Below are positions 17,815 through 26,308 of a DNA stretch of 64,000 bases, piece by piece. Origin of the DNA: DATBDN01 sp963715995. Its GTDB lineage: Bacteria; Actinomycetota; Thermoleophilia; Solirubrobacterales; Thermoleophilaceae. The DNA is taken from the NCBI GenBank assembly GCA_963715995.1, contig OY970283.1, forward strand, positions 2,356,001 to 2,420,000, written 5' to 3'. Each line of letters opens with the position of its first letter. Positions within the stretch are counted from its first letter, which is position 1. Position numbers and translations under genes: made by a program. The notes beneath the pieces are model-generated. The model worked only from the letters and a program-made list of their open reading frames with translations. It ran no database searches and had not been told where the DNA came from.

Positions 17815-18462
17815 TCAGCCGGGAGCGCGGCTAATGGCGCGCGGAAACAGCTTGGCGTCGGCCATTGCGGCGGCGATCAAGGGGACCGCCGCCGCCGTCG
17901 CCCGCGCACTCGATCGGTGCGCGTAACGGGCCGAGTCGTGCAGCAGGATGACAACGCCATCCGACAGATCGCGCGTCGCGAAGTCGGCGACGCGGGCGGA
18001 CGCGAGATCCTCCCAGTCCTCGCCCCACGCGGACCAGTAGACCGGTTGCAACTGGGCCTGCAGGCAGGCGTCGTAGGACTCGGCGCTGAAGCGGCCGTAG
18101 GGCGGGCGCTGGAGGGTCGGCGCGACGCCGGTGGCCTTGAAGATCGCCTCGATAGTCCTCCAGAGATCGGTGCGCGGGTCCTGGAGCAGGCGGTGCGGCG
18201 TGTGGTCGAAGCAGTGCGCCTGGACTTCGTGCCCGCGGGCGGCGATCTCCTGCGCGAGCTCGGGGTGTGCCTCGACCTGCTCGCCGACCAGGAAGAAGGT
18301 GGCCCTGGCGTTCGCGCGCTCGAGGGCGTCGAGAACCTCGGGCGTCGCGTCCGGGTCCGGGCCGTCGTCGAAGGTCAGCGCGACGCCGTTCTCGACGCGC
18401 TCCAGGCCGGGCAGGTCGGCCCAGAGCTGGAGCATCTCGCGATGCTCCTGGAACGACGGCAT
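17815..18462 (-). CDS. Polysaccharide deacetylase (NodB domain)
   Basis: A 215-residue NodB-homology enzyme that removes acetyl groups from cell-wall or surface polysaccharides. Motif 1 is ALTFDDGPDPD (about 28-38, catalytic and metal Asp), motif 2 is HCFDHTPHRLL (metal His pair), and motif 3 is RPPYGRFS; a late LLHDSA is motif 5. There is no signal peptide or membrane helix, which is unusual for a wall-acting enzyme. The ATG directly abuts the scpB stop. Confidence 0.9.
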   Translation of the reverse strand: MPSFQEHREMLQLWADLPGLERVENGVALTFDDGPDPDATPEVLDALERANARATFFLVGEQVEAHPELAQEIAARGHEVQAHCFDHTPHRLLQDPRTDLWRTIEAIFKATGVAPTLQRPPYGRFSAESYDACLQAQLQPVYWSAWGEDWEDLASARVADFATRDLSDGVVILLHDSARYAHRSSARATAAAVPLIAAAMADAKLFPRAISRAPG

Positions 18463-19065
18463 CTAGGGAGCCGGCTCGGACGGCACGCCGGCGCGGACCT
18501 CGCCGGCCCGCAGCAGCCGCTCGCGCAGCTCGCCCTCCTCCTCGGGAGTTGGGTCGAACGCGGTGGGGTCAGGCAGCCCGTCGAGCGAAGAGAGGCCGAA
18601 CAGGCGCTGGAAGAGCGCGCTCGTGCGGTAGAGGATGGCGCCGAACTGCGAGCGGCCGCAGTCCTCGATCAGGCCGCGCTCCTCGAGCGTGGCGACCGCC
18701 GACTCCGAGGCCACGCCGCGGATACGGGCAATCTCCGGGCGCGAGACGGGCTGGAGGTAGGCCACGATCGAGAGGCACTCGGCCTGGGCCTGCGTGAGCG
18801 GCGGCGTGCGCGGCTTGGCGAGCAGGCGACGGGCGGCCTTCTCCGCTGCGGGGTGCGAGGCGAGCGTCCAGCCGTTCGCAATCTCGCGCAGGACGAGGCC
18901 GCTGTCGCTGCGGTTTCGGAGCTCTGTCAGCGCCGCCTCGATCTGGTCGCGCTCGGCGTCGGTCGCCTCGGCGAGCTCCTCGGTCGAGACCGGCTCCTGC
19001 GAGAGGAACAGCAACGACTCGACTATGGCCGTGAGATCGGTTGGCTCGGTTGGCTCGTCACTCAT
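18463..19065 (-). CDS. scpB: Chromosome segregation/condensation protein ScpB
   Basis: A kleisin-interacting winged-helix subunit of the SMC condensin. The 200-residue protein has two winged-helix units (LTAIVESLLFLSQEPVSTEEL and LTQAQAECLSIVAYLQPVSR) and the segment EIARIRGVASESAVATLEERGLI typical of ScpB. It overlaps scpA by 8 bp. The C-terminal 30 residues are acidic and proline-rich. Confidence 0.96.
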   Translation of the reverse strand: MSDEPTEPTDLTAIVESLLFLSQEPVSTEELAEATDAERDQIEAALTELRNRSDSGLVLREIANGWTLASHPAAEKAARRLLAKPRTPPLTQAQAECLSIVAYLQPVSRPEIARIRGVASESAVATLEERGLIEDCGRSQFGAILYRTSALFQRLFGLSSLDGLPDPTAFDPTPEEEGELRERLLRAGEVRAGVPSEPAP

Positions 19066-19870
19066 GCTCTGGTCCAGTTGCGACGGAGATGGGCGCGAGT
19101 GCGCGTGACACGGCGCCGGCGGCGACGCCTCGCGGCGGATGCGCGACTGCGTCGGCCACCGTGATCGTGATGGGTCCGAATGGAACCTCCTGCTCCCATA
19201 CAGCCTCTCCTTGCTTGTAGAGCTCCAAGAGCGCCAGCAGGGTGACCGCCTCCGTCAGGCGGTCACCGTCCTTCACTGCGTCGTCGAAGCTGAACCGGCC
19301 GCGGCGGCCGAGCAGGCCGCGCAGGTGCGACAGGCGCTCGCCGACCGACACGCGCGGGCGTGCGACGTGGCCGGTGTCGAGCCGAGGCGGGGTGCGCAGC
19401 AGGCCTCCGACGGCCTTGGCGAGCACCTCCGGGTTGTACGAGGCATTGGCCAGCTCCACCGACACGCGCCGCAGTTCGGGCGGCAGCGGCGCGCTGCGGT
19501 ACCAGAAGCCCTGCTCCTGCTCGAGCCGGTCCTTGAGCCAGCCGGCGGCCGAGCGGTAGCGCGCGTACTCGAGCATCCGCGCCAGCAGCTCGTCCGCGGC
19601 CTCCTCGGGGGCCATGTCGAGCTCGTCGTCCTCCTCGCGCGGGAGCATCATGCGCGACTTCAGCTCGAGTAGAGCCGCGATCAGGACGAGGAACTCGGTG
19701 GCGGCCTCGAGGTCGAGCTCACCGGTCGACTCCAGGTGGTCGATGTAGGTGAGCACCACCTCGGCGAGGTCGACCTCGAGCAGGTCGACCTCCTCCCGCA
19801 GCACCAGCGCAAGCAGGAGGTCGAACGGCCCCTGGAAGACCTCCAGGTCGAGATCGAGCGACGCGAGCAC
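19058..19870 (-). CDS. scpA: Segregation and condensation protein ScpA (kleisin)
   Basis: Bridges the SMC heads in the bacterial condensin. From the GTG at 19870 the 270-residue product opens LASLDLDLEVFQGPFDLLLAL, the typical ScpA N-terminus, with EFLVLIAALLELKSRMMLP and a C-terminal winged helix (DRLTEAVTLLALLELYKQG). The 131 bp upstream hold no gene but end in a long palindrome next to the nuclease-like gene. trpS and scpAB are otherwise neighbours here, so that gene appears inserted between them. Confidence 0.95.
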   Translation of the reverse strand: MLASLDLDLEVFQGPFDLLLALVLREEVDLLEVDLAEVVLTYIDHLESTGELDLEAATEFLVLIAALLELKSRMMLPREEDDELDMAPEEAADELLARMLEYARYRSAAGWLKDRLEQEQGFWYRSAPLPPELRRVSVELANASYNPEVLAKAVGGLLRTPPRLDTGHVARPRVSVGERLSHLRGLLGRRGRFSFDDAVKDGDRLTEAVTLLALLELYKQGEAVWEQEVPFGPITITVADAVAHPPRGVAAGAVSRALAPISVATGPEHE

Positions 19871-19953
19871 CGGCGACGAGGCTAGACGGCGCCCCCGACG
19901 GGACGGTTTGCCGGAAGGCTGTGTCGGCTTGGGACCCCGATGCCCAGGCCGGG

Positions 19954-20002
19954 AGGCCGTGCGACATCTACCACCGTATGGGTGGTCTATGTCGCACGGC
20001 CT
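19954..20002. repeat. Palindrome E1, 49 bp, abutting the AbiEi-like gene stop
   Basis: The arms AGGCCGTGCGACAT..ACCACC and GGTGGT..ATGTCGCACGGCCT pair with two mismatches (CT against AG) around the centre GTATG. Its last base is the first base of the complement of the stop codon of the gene at 20002-20886. It shares arm and centre sequence with E2 (20865-20907) and E3 (45732-45776). Confidence 0.85.
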
Positions 20003-20886
20003 CATCCGAGTAGGGGCCGCAGCTCCCTCAGGGTCGCCCGCTGATGCTTCGTGATGTCGTCCCAGGTGTAGCGCCGGAACTGATCGCCGCGAGCGTATGC
20101 CTGACGCTCGCGCTTGCGGTCAAGCTCCCAGGCATGGCGTGAGCGGTGGTAGCGGTAGCTGTCGAGCTCGACCGTCAGCCGGTGTGCGGGCCAGCGGCAA
20201 TCGACCACGCGGCCGCCAGCGATGATGTTGGTCTCCGGAAGCACGAGGCGAGCCCTCCGCAACAGGGCAAGGAACTTCCGCTCGAGCACGCTTGCCGTGA
20301 TCTTGACGTCGCCGTGCAGCACTCGACGCAGCTTCCGGGCACCCTTGGCGTTCGGGTGCCGCGCGAGGACTGATTCGACTTCCTCGGGGGTGGTGTCGTA
20401 GCGGATGCCTGCTTCATGGAAGGCGTAGGCGAGCTCCTCCGCGGAAACCGCCGCGGCCAGGCTGACGAGGGTGCGAGCCGGCGTGGTGACTGGGATGCAG
20501 AGGTGGTTCGTGACGTCGCGCGGATTGATGGCGCGGACGCGGCGAACCAGAATCCCATCGAGGTCGCGGCCCCCGGCGCGCATGACCTCGGGTGGTGGTG
20601 AGCCCCTCACGATCCCGAGATGGCGGGCGGCCGCCCGCCCGCAGAGGACCGCTCCTTCACCGCACGCAAGAACAGCGGCGAGGTAGTCGGCCTCGAGGCT
20701 AGGAGCAATGTGGCCAACGCGATAGACCCCTCGGTGAACGCGGATCAGGCTCCCTTTGCCGAGTCGTTTCTCGATCGCACGGGCTGAGACGCCGATGGCG
20801 ATCGCCTGCGGCCTGGTCACGAGGCCCAATGCGGAGCCAGCGATCTGCGCCAGAGATCGGTCGGCTGTGTCACTAAAACCACCCAT
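20002..20886 (-). CDS. AbiEi-like antitoxin domain fused to DUF559-type nuclease-like domain
   Basis: A 294-residue protein. The N-terminal part (LAQIAGSALGLVTRPQAIAI, LGKGSLIRVHRGVYRVG) matches the winged-helix AbiEi antitoxin domain of type IV systems. The C-terminal part (SVLERKFLALLRRARL, VDCRWPAHRLTVELDSYRYH, FRRYTWDDI) has the E..D..ExD pattern of DUF559/Vsr-like endonuclease folds. No AbiEii-like toxin gene is adjacent. The start ATG lies in the centre of palindrome E2 and the stop abuts palindrome E1, so the gene is exactly bracketed. Nuclease activity is inferred only. Confidence 0.75.
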   Translation of the reverse strand: MGGFSDTADRSLAQIAGSALGLVTRPQAIAIGVSARAIEKRLGKGSLIRVHRGVYRVGHIAPSLEADYLAAVLACGEGAVLCGRAAARHLGIVRGSPPPEVMRAGGRDLDGILVRRVRAINPRDVTNHLCIPVTTPARTLVSLAAAVSAEELAYAFHEAGIRYDTTPEEVESVLARHPNAKGARKLRRVLHGDVKITASVLERKFLALLRRARLVLPETNIIAGGRVVDCRWPAHRLTVELDSYRYHRSRHAWELDRKRERQAYARGDQFRRYTWDDITKHQRATLRELRPLLG

Positions 20887-20907
20887 ACGGTGGTTTGAGT
20901 CGCACAG
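20865..20907. repeat. Palindrome E2 containing the AbiEi-like start codon
   Basis: The arms pair at 16 of 19 positions around the centre CATAC (GTATG on the minus strand). The inner 15 bases are identical, on the opposite strand, to those of E1. The centre ATG is the start codon of the bracketed gene. The downstream ACAGCCGACCGA is also shared with the E3 element at 45.77 kb, so the similarity extends beyond the palindrome. Confidence 0.85.
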
Positions 20908-20969
20908 TCTTCGGATTTCGCCCCCCCGCGATGCGATCCGAGGGCCGGTGTTGCCCGTGCCGGGCTCCA

Positions 20970-21962
20970 CTACGGCTGGGGCGCGCCCACTCCCATCGCC
21001 GCGCGGACGTCCACAAGCGTCTCGGATGCCATCGCCCGGGCTTGCTCGGCGCCCTCGGCCAGCGCTGCCTCGAGGCCTGCCTCGTCGCCTCGCAGCTGTT
21101 CGTAGCGCTCGCGGACTGGCCGCAGGAACTCGACCACCGCGTCGGCCACGACCTGCTTGAACGCTCCGTACTGCTGCCCTTCGAACTCGGCCTCGATGTC
21201 GGCGTGCTCGACCCCGCGGATGACGGCCAGGATGTCGACCAGGTTCGAGATGCCGGGCTTGTCGGGCGCGCGGCGCACCTCGGAGCCCGAATCGGTCACG
21301 GCCGACTTGATCTTCTTCACGATCGCCTTCTCGTCGTCGAGGACCAGGATCGTGCCCTGCTCGTTCACCGCCGTGGTCGACATCTTGTCCGTGGGCGACT
21401 GGAGGTCCATGATGCGCGCGCCCACCGTCGGGATGCGCGGCTCGGGGACCACGAGCGTCTCGCCGAAGCGCGAGTTGAAGCGGACGGCGACCTCTCGCAT
21501 GAGCTCCACGTGCTGGCGCTGGTCCTCGCCGACCGGAACCTCGTGCGCTCGATACGCGAGCACGTCGGCGGCCTGCAGCACCGGGTAGAGGAACAGGCCT
21601 GCGGACACCAGCTCGCGCTGCTTTGCCGACTTCTCCTTGAACTGCGTCATGCGGTTGAGCTCGCCGTGCGCCGTGACCGCTGTCAGCAGCCAGCACAGCT
21701 CGGTGTGCTCGTGTACGTCCGACTGGCGGAACAGCACGCAGCGCGAGGGCTCGAGCCCCGCGGCCAGCAGCATTGCGGTGGTGTCGTAGACCGCCGTCCG
21801 CAGGCCCGCCGGCTCGTAGGCGACGGTGATCGCGTGCAGGTCGACGATGCAGTAGATCGCGGGGTCGCCGCGGTCCTGGCCCTCCACGTACTGGCGGATC
21901 GCGCCGATGTAGTTGCCGAGGTGCTTGCGCCCCGTCGGCTGGATTCCGCTGAAGATCCTCAC
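20970..21962 (-). CDS. trpS: Tryptophanyl-tRNA synthetase
   Basis: Charges tRNA-Trp. The 330-residue class I synthetase has the HIGH-type motif in SGIQPTGRKHLGNYIGAI (residues 5-22), the KMSKS-type motif in SPTDKMSTT and the segments LLYPVLQAADVLAY-like and VGEDQRQHVEL that bind tryptophan and ATP. It starts 1 bp after the M24 peptidase stop. No T-box or leader is visible. Confidence 0.97.
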   Translation of the reverse strand: MRIFSGIQPTGRKHLGNYIGAIRQYVEGQDRGDPAIYCIVDLHAITVAYEPAGLRTAVYDTTAMLLAAGLEPSRCVLFRQSDVHEHTELCWLLTAVTAHGELNRMTQFKEKSAKQRELVSAGLFLYPVLQAADVLAYRAHEVPVGEDQRQHVELMREVAVRFNSRFGETLVVPEPRIPTVGARIMDLQSPTDKMSTTAVNEQGTILVLDDEKAIVKKIKSAVTDSGSEVRRAPDKPGISNLVDILAVIRGVEHADIEAEFEGQQYGAFKQVVADAVVEFLRPVRERYEQLRGDEAGLEAALAEGAEQARAMASETLVDVRAAMGVGAPQP

Positions 21963-21963
21963 G

Positions 21964-23064
21964 CTAGGGCGCGAGCTCGTACGGGAAGTCGGTGAGCGTC
22001 TCGCTGCCGTCCTCGGTCACGAGCAGCAGATCCTCCAGGCGCACGCCGCCGAAGCCCTGGCGGTAGGCGCCCGGCTCGAGGGTGATGATGTCGCCGGCGA
22101 CCAGGTCGTCACCAGAGCGACCGAGGTTGGGCGCCTCGTGCACGTCCAGGCCGACCCCGTGTCCGAGGCCGTGGAAGAAGCCGTCGCGCAGCACCTCGCC
22201 AGGTTGCTTCGAGCGCTGGGTGGGGATGCCGGCCTGCTCGTAGATGTCGCAGGCAACGTCGTAGACCGCGCGGCCGTTGACCCCGGGGCGCACCGCCGCG
22301 CGCGTTGCCTCGAGCGCCTCGAGCGTGAGCGCATGCCACTGCGCCAGCTCCTCGGGCACGTCGCCGAGGAAGAACGTGCGCGTCATGTCGGCGTAGCAGC
22401 CCGACGCGTCGTCGATCGGCCAGATGTCGATGATGATCGGCTCGCCTTGGCGGAGCGGCCCGGAACCCGCGTCGTGTCCGACCGCGCCGGCGGCGCCGGC
22501 GGCGACGATGGAATCGGCGGGCAGGGTGGCGTCGTGCTCGCGGCAGACGCCGATCATCGCGTTGCGCACGCCCTCGCTGGTGAGCTCACCACCGCCGCGC
22601 AGGAGCTCGGCCGCGCGCGCCATCGCGGCGTCGGCGGCCTTCTGGGCGCGCCGCACGCCGGCCAGCTCGGCGGCCGTCTTCACGCGCCTGCGCTCTTCGA
22701 ACTCCTCGTTGTTGACCGTCACCGTCACGCCGCGCTCGCGCAACCGGTCGGCAAGCGCAACCGGGAACTCCGCCGGCACGTCCGCGGCGGCCAGCCCGAG
22801 CTTCTCGACCGCGCGAACAGCGATCTCGAGCTCGATGTCCCAGCGCGGGCGCCCGCTCGCCACCAGGTCGTCCCAGCCGAGCTCCTCCATCCCCATCAGT
22901 GTGAAGTCCCCGGCTTCCTCGAACCGCGGGCGCTCCAGCGAGCTTGCGGTGACGGCGCGGGTGCCGTTCGACTCCAGGTAGAGGAACGGGTCTCCGATCG
23001 AGACCGGAACTTCATGACGTAGCGATGGCGTGCGAACGGTGTCGCCGTAGATCAGGACGGGCAT
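21964..23064 (-). CDS. Xaa-Pro aminopeptidase-like M24 metallopeptidase
   Basis: A 366-residue pita-bread peptidase. An N-terminal creatinase-like domain (about 1-140) precedes the catalytic domain with metal ligands Asp (IIIDIWPID), Asp (YADMTRTFFL), His (FHGLGHGVGLDVHE), Glu (ITLEPGAY) and Glu (GVRLEDLLLV). It likely cleaves Xaa-Pro peptides. The family also includes prolidases, so no symbol is assigned. It is packed between gcvPB (9 bp) and trpS (1 bp). Confidence 0.9.
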   Translation of the reverse strand: MPVLIYGDTVRTPSLRHEVPVSIGDPFLYLESNGTRAVTASSLERPRFEEAGDFTLMGMEELGWDDLVASGRPRWDIELEIAVRAVEKLGLAAADVPAEFPVALADRLRERGVTVTVNNEEFEERRRVKTAAELAGVRRAQKAADAAMARAAELLRGGGELTSEGVRNAMIGVCREHDATLPADSIVAAGAAGAVGHDAGSGPLRQGEPIIIDIWPIDDASGCYADMTRTFFLGDVPEELAQWHALTLEALEATRAAVRPGVNGRAVYDVACDIYEQAGIPTQRSKQPGEVLRDGFFHGLGHGVGLDVHEAPNLGRSGDDLVAGDIITLEPGAYRQGFGGVRLEDLLLVTEDGSETLTDFPYELAP

Positions 23065-23073
23065 GGCGCGAGC

Positions 23074-24585
23074 CTAACCGCGGCGCGGCTGGCGCACGAC
23101 AGGCCGCTTGGCGGCCGCGGCTTCGTCGAGGCGGCGCACGGGTGTGGTGTACGGCGCGTTCTTCGCGATCTCCGGGTCCTCGGCAGCCTCGGCGAGGATC
23201 GCCTTGACGGCGTCGGCGAAGTGGTCGAGCCGCTCCTTGGGCTCTGTCTCGGTCGGCTCGATCATGAGCGCCTCGTCGACCAGCAGCGGGAAGTAGACGG
23301 TGGGCGGATGCACGCCCCAGTCGAGCAGCCGCTTTGCGATGTCGAGCGTCTTGATGCCGAGCTTGTCCTTGGCGCCACGGCCCGAGAGGACGAACTCGTG
23401 CATGCAGAGCCGGTCGTAGGCGATCGGCAGCATGTCGTCGACCTCTGCCAGCCGCGCCTTCAGGTAGTTGGCGTTCAGCACCGCGGTCTCCGATACCTCC
23501 TTGAGCCCCTCCGCGCCGAGCGAGCGGATGTAGGTGTAGGAGCGCACGAAGACGCCGAAATTTCCCTGGAAACCGCGCATTTTCCCAATCGACTGCGGGC
23601 GATCGAATTCGAGGTCGAACTCGAGCGTGCCGCCGTTCTGGGACACGTCGCGCCTGACCACCTGCGGCACCGGCAGGAACGGCTCGATGCGATCGGAGAC
23701 GGCGATCGGGCCGGCGCCGGGGCCACCGCCGCCGTGCGGCTGCGTGAACGACTTGTGCAGGTTGAAGTGGACGATGTCGAAGCCCATGTCGCCGGGCCGT
23801 GAGATGCCCATGACCGCGTTCAGGTTGGCGCCGTCGTAGTAGAGCGTCGCGCCGACGTCGTGCACGATCTTCGCGATCTCCTCGATGTTGCGATCGAAGA
23901 GGCCGAGCGTGTTGGGGTTCGTCAGCATCAGGCAGGCGACGTCTTCGTCGGCCGCCGCACGCAGCGCGTCGAGGTCCACCCCGCCGTCATCGTTGGTCCC
24001 GATCTTCACGACCTCGTAGCCGGCCATCGTGACCGTCGCCGGGTTGGTGCCGTGCGCGGTGTCGGGGGTGAGCACCTTGTGGCGGCTCTCGCCGCGCGCC
24101 TCGTGGTAGGCACGCGTGAGCAGGAGGCCCGCAAGCTCGCCGTGCGAGCCGGCGCTCGGCTGGAGCGACACGTGTGGCAGCCCGCTGATTTCCGCGAGCG
24201 CCTCCTGGAGGTTGAACATCAGCTCGAGCGCGCCCTGCGCGTAGCGCGGGTCCTGCATCGGGTGCAGACGCGCGTGGCCAGGCAGCGCCGCGACCCGCTC
24301 GTGCAGCTTCGGGTTGTGCTTCATCGTGCACGAGCCGAGCGGGTAGAAGCCCGTGTCGAGGTCGAAGTTCTTCGTCGACAACGTCTTGAAGTGACGCATG
24401 ATCTCGGGCTCGCTGGCCTCGGGCAGCTCGGCCGGCTGCTTGCGAATGGCCGACGGCGGCAGCAGGTCCTCGACCGGCACCTCCGGGACGCCGAGCTCGG
24501 GTGCGACGAACGCGCGCCGCCCCTCGCGCGACTTCTCGTAGAGGGTCAGCGTGCTCTCGCCTGCACGGGGATCCAATTCGCTCAT
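23074..24585 (-). CDS. gcvPB: Glycine dehydrogenase (decarboxylating) subunit 2
   Basis: The PLP-carrying half of the split P-protein of the glycine cleavage system. The 503-residue protein has FYPLGSCTMKHNPKLHE near residue 80, PDTAHGTNPATV, DGANLNAVMG, and the PLP lysine in HFNLHKSFTQPHGGGGPG. It overlaps gcvPA by 4 bp, giving strict coupling of the two subunits. It acts with GcvPA, GcvH and GcvT to turn glycine into CO2, ammonia and methylene-THF. Confidence 0.97.
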   Translation of the reverse strand: MSELDPRAGESTLTLYEKSREGRRAFVAPELGVPEVPVEDLLPPSAIRKQPAELPEASEPEIMRHFKTLSTKNFDLDTGFYPLGSCTMKHNPKLHERVAALPGHARLHPMQDPRYAQGALELMFNLQEALAEISGLPHVSLQPSAGSHGELAGLLLTRAYHEARGESRHKVLTPDTAHGTNPATVTMAGYEVVKIGTNDDGGVDLDALRAAADEDVACLMLTNPNTLGLFDRNIEEIAKIVHDVGATLYYDGANLNAVMGISRPGDMGFDIVHFNLHKSFTQPHGGGGPGAGPIAVSDRIEPFLPVPQVVRRDVSQNGGTLEFDLEFDRPQSIGKMRGFQGNFGVFVRSYTYIRSLGAEGLKEVSETAVLNANYLKARLAEVDDMLPIAYDRLCMHEFVLSGRGAKDKLGIKTLDIAKRLLDWGVHPPTVYFPLLVDEALMIEPTETEPKERLDHFADAVKAILAEAAEDPEIAKNAPYTTPVRRLDEAAAAKRPVVRQPRRG

Positions 24586-25919
24586 GCGGTCACCTCCGCC
24601 CCCACGAGCGAAGCGAGGAGGTCGATCTGCTCCTTGGTCCGTCGCTCGGTGATGGCCACCAGCAGGCCGTCCTCGTACTCGGGGTAGTCGCGCCCGAGCC
24701 GGTAGCCGGGGTTCACGCCGGCGTCGCGAGCACGGGTCATGAAGCCATCGAGGTCCGGCACGCGCACGGCGAACTCACGCACGACGGGGCCCGGGTTGAT
24801 CTTCTCCAGGCCGAGCGCCTCGCGCGCGTAGTGCGTGCGCTGGAGCATGAGCTCGGCGAGCTCGACCAGTCCCTGCTTGCCGAGCCAGGAGAGGTAGACC
24901 GTGCCTGCAAGCGCATTCAGCGCCTGCGCGGTGCAGATGTTGTGCGTGGCCTTCTCGCGGCGGATGTGCTGCTCGCGCGTCTGGAGCGTGAGCACGAAGC
25001 CGCGTCGTCCGTCGACATCGACGGTCTCGCCGGCGATGCGCCCCGGCATGCGGCGGATGTAGCGCTCGGCGGCGGCGAAGAAGCCGAACGAGGGGCCGCC
25101 GAAGTCGAGCCGGTTGCCGAGCGACTGGCCCTCGCCGACGCAGATGTCGGCGCCGAACGACGCCGGCGGCTCGAGGATGCCGAGCGTGAGCGGGTCGGCC
25201 GCGACCACGAGCAGCGCGCCGGTGCGCTTGGCGGCCTCGGCGAGCGGGCCGAGGTCCTCGACCGTGCCGAGGAAGTTGGGCTGCTGGATGAAGACGGCGG
25301 CCGTGTCGTCGTCGACCGCGGCTGCAAGCGCTTCGAGATCGGTGGCGCCGGCCTCGTCGAGCGGGGTCTCGACCACCTGCGAGCCGAAGCCGGCCGCGTG
25401 GGTCGAGAGCGCCGCGCGCGAGTGCGGGTGCATGCCGCGCGAGATGACGAACTTGCCGCGCTTGTTCTCGAGCTTGGCCATGTAGCCGGCGGCTGCGACC
25501 GCCGACGGGCCCTCGTAGACCGAAGCGTTCGAGACCGGCAGCCCGGTCAGCTCCGAGATGGCCGTCTGGAACTCGAACATCACCTGGAGCGTCCCCTGCG
25601 AGACCTCGGGCTGGTACGGCGTGTACGGAGTCAGGAACTCCGAGCGCAGGATGATCGCGTCGACGATCGCGGGCACGTAGTGGTCGTACATGCCGGCGCC
25701 GAGGAAGCTGATCTCCTCGTCGGCGTGGCGGTTGCGAGCCGCGAGCGCGGCGAGGTGCTCGTAGACCTCCTGCTCGGCCATGCCGGCAGGCAGGTCGAGC
25801 TCGCGTGTGAGCCGGACCGCCGCCGGGATGTCGGCGAACAGGTCCTCCATCGAGGCGACGCCGATCGTCGCGAGCATCTCGCGGCGATCTTCTTCAGTGA
25901 CAGACGTGTAGTGACTCAA
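24582..25919 (-). CDS. gcvPA: Glycine dehydrogenase (decarboxylating) subunit 1
   Basis: The N-terminal half-subunit of the split P-protein. The 445-residue protein has SFLGAGMYDHYVPAIVD, TPYTPYQPEVSQGTLQVMFEFQ and IRREKATHNICTAQALNAL, all typical of GcvPA. It overlaps gcvH by 4 bp and gcvPB by 4 bp. The split form is common outside proteobacteria. Confidence 0.97.
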   Translation of the reverse strand: MSHYTSVTEEDRREMLATIGVASMEDLFADIPAAVRLTRELDLPAGMAEQEVYEHLAALAARNRHADEEISFLGAGMYDHYVPAIVDAIILRSEFLTPYTPYQPEVSQGTLQVMFEFQTAISELTGLPVSNASVYEGPSAVAAAGYMAKLENKRGKFVISRGMHPHSRAALSTHAAGFGSQVVETPLDEAGATDLEALAAAVDDDTAAVFIQQPNFLGTVEDLGPLAEAAKRTGALLVVAADPLTLGILEPPASFGADICVGEGQSLGNRLDFGGPSFGFFAAAERYIRRMPGRIAGETVDVDGRRGFVLTLQTREQHIRREKATHNICTAQALNALAGTVYLSWLGKQGLVELAELMLQRTHYAREALGLEKINPGPVVREFAVRVPDLDGFMTRARDAGVNPGYRLGRDYPEYEDGLLVAITERRTKEQIDLLASLVGAEVTA

Positions 25920-26308
25920 CCCTTACCTATGTGCTGACGATACGCAGCGGCGTCCATCAGCCCATCGGTCTCACTGGGGTCCGACAGCTTGATCTTCACG
26001 AGCCAGCCGGCGCCGTAGGGGTCGTCGTTCACGGACTCGGGCTTGTCTGCCAGGGCATCGTTGGCCTCGGTGATCTCGCCCGACAGCGGGGCGATCACGT
26101 CGGAGACGGCCTTGACCGACTCGACCTCCGCGTAGCTCGCGTCCTTCGTGATCTGGCTGCCCACCTCCGGCGGGTCGAAGAACACGAGCTCGCCGAGCTG
26201 GTCCTGGGCGAACCAGGTGATGCCGAGCGTGGCGGTGTCACCCTCCACGCGCGCCCAGTCGTGCTCGGAGTGGTACAGCAGGCCGTCTGGATATTCCTCG
26301 CTGCTCAT
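25916..26308 (-). CDS. gcvH: Glycine cleavage system H protein
   Basis: Lipoyl carrier shuttling the aminomethyl group between P-, T- and L-proteins. The 130 residues contain the lipoylation Lys in AEVESVKAVSDVIAPLSGEI (about 60-79) and the C-terminal GWLVKIKLSDPSE. It overlaps both gcvT and gcvPA by 4 bp. Confidence 0.97.
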   Translation of the reverse strand: MSSEEYPDGLLYHSEHDWARVEGDTATLGITWFAQDQLGELVFFDPPEVGSQITKDASYAEVESVKAVSDVIAPLSGEITEANDALADKPESVNDDPYGAGWLVKIKLSDPSETDGLMDAAAYRQHIGKG

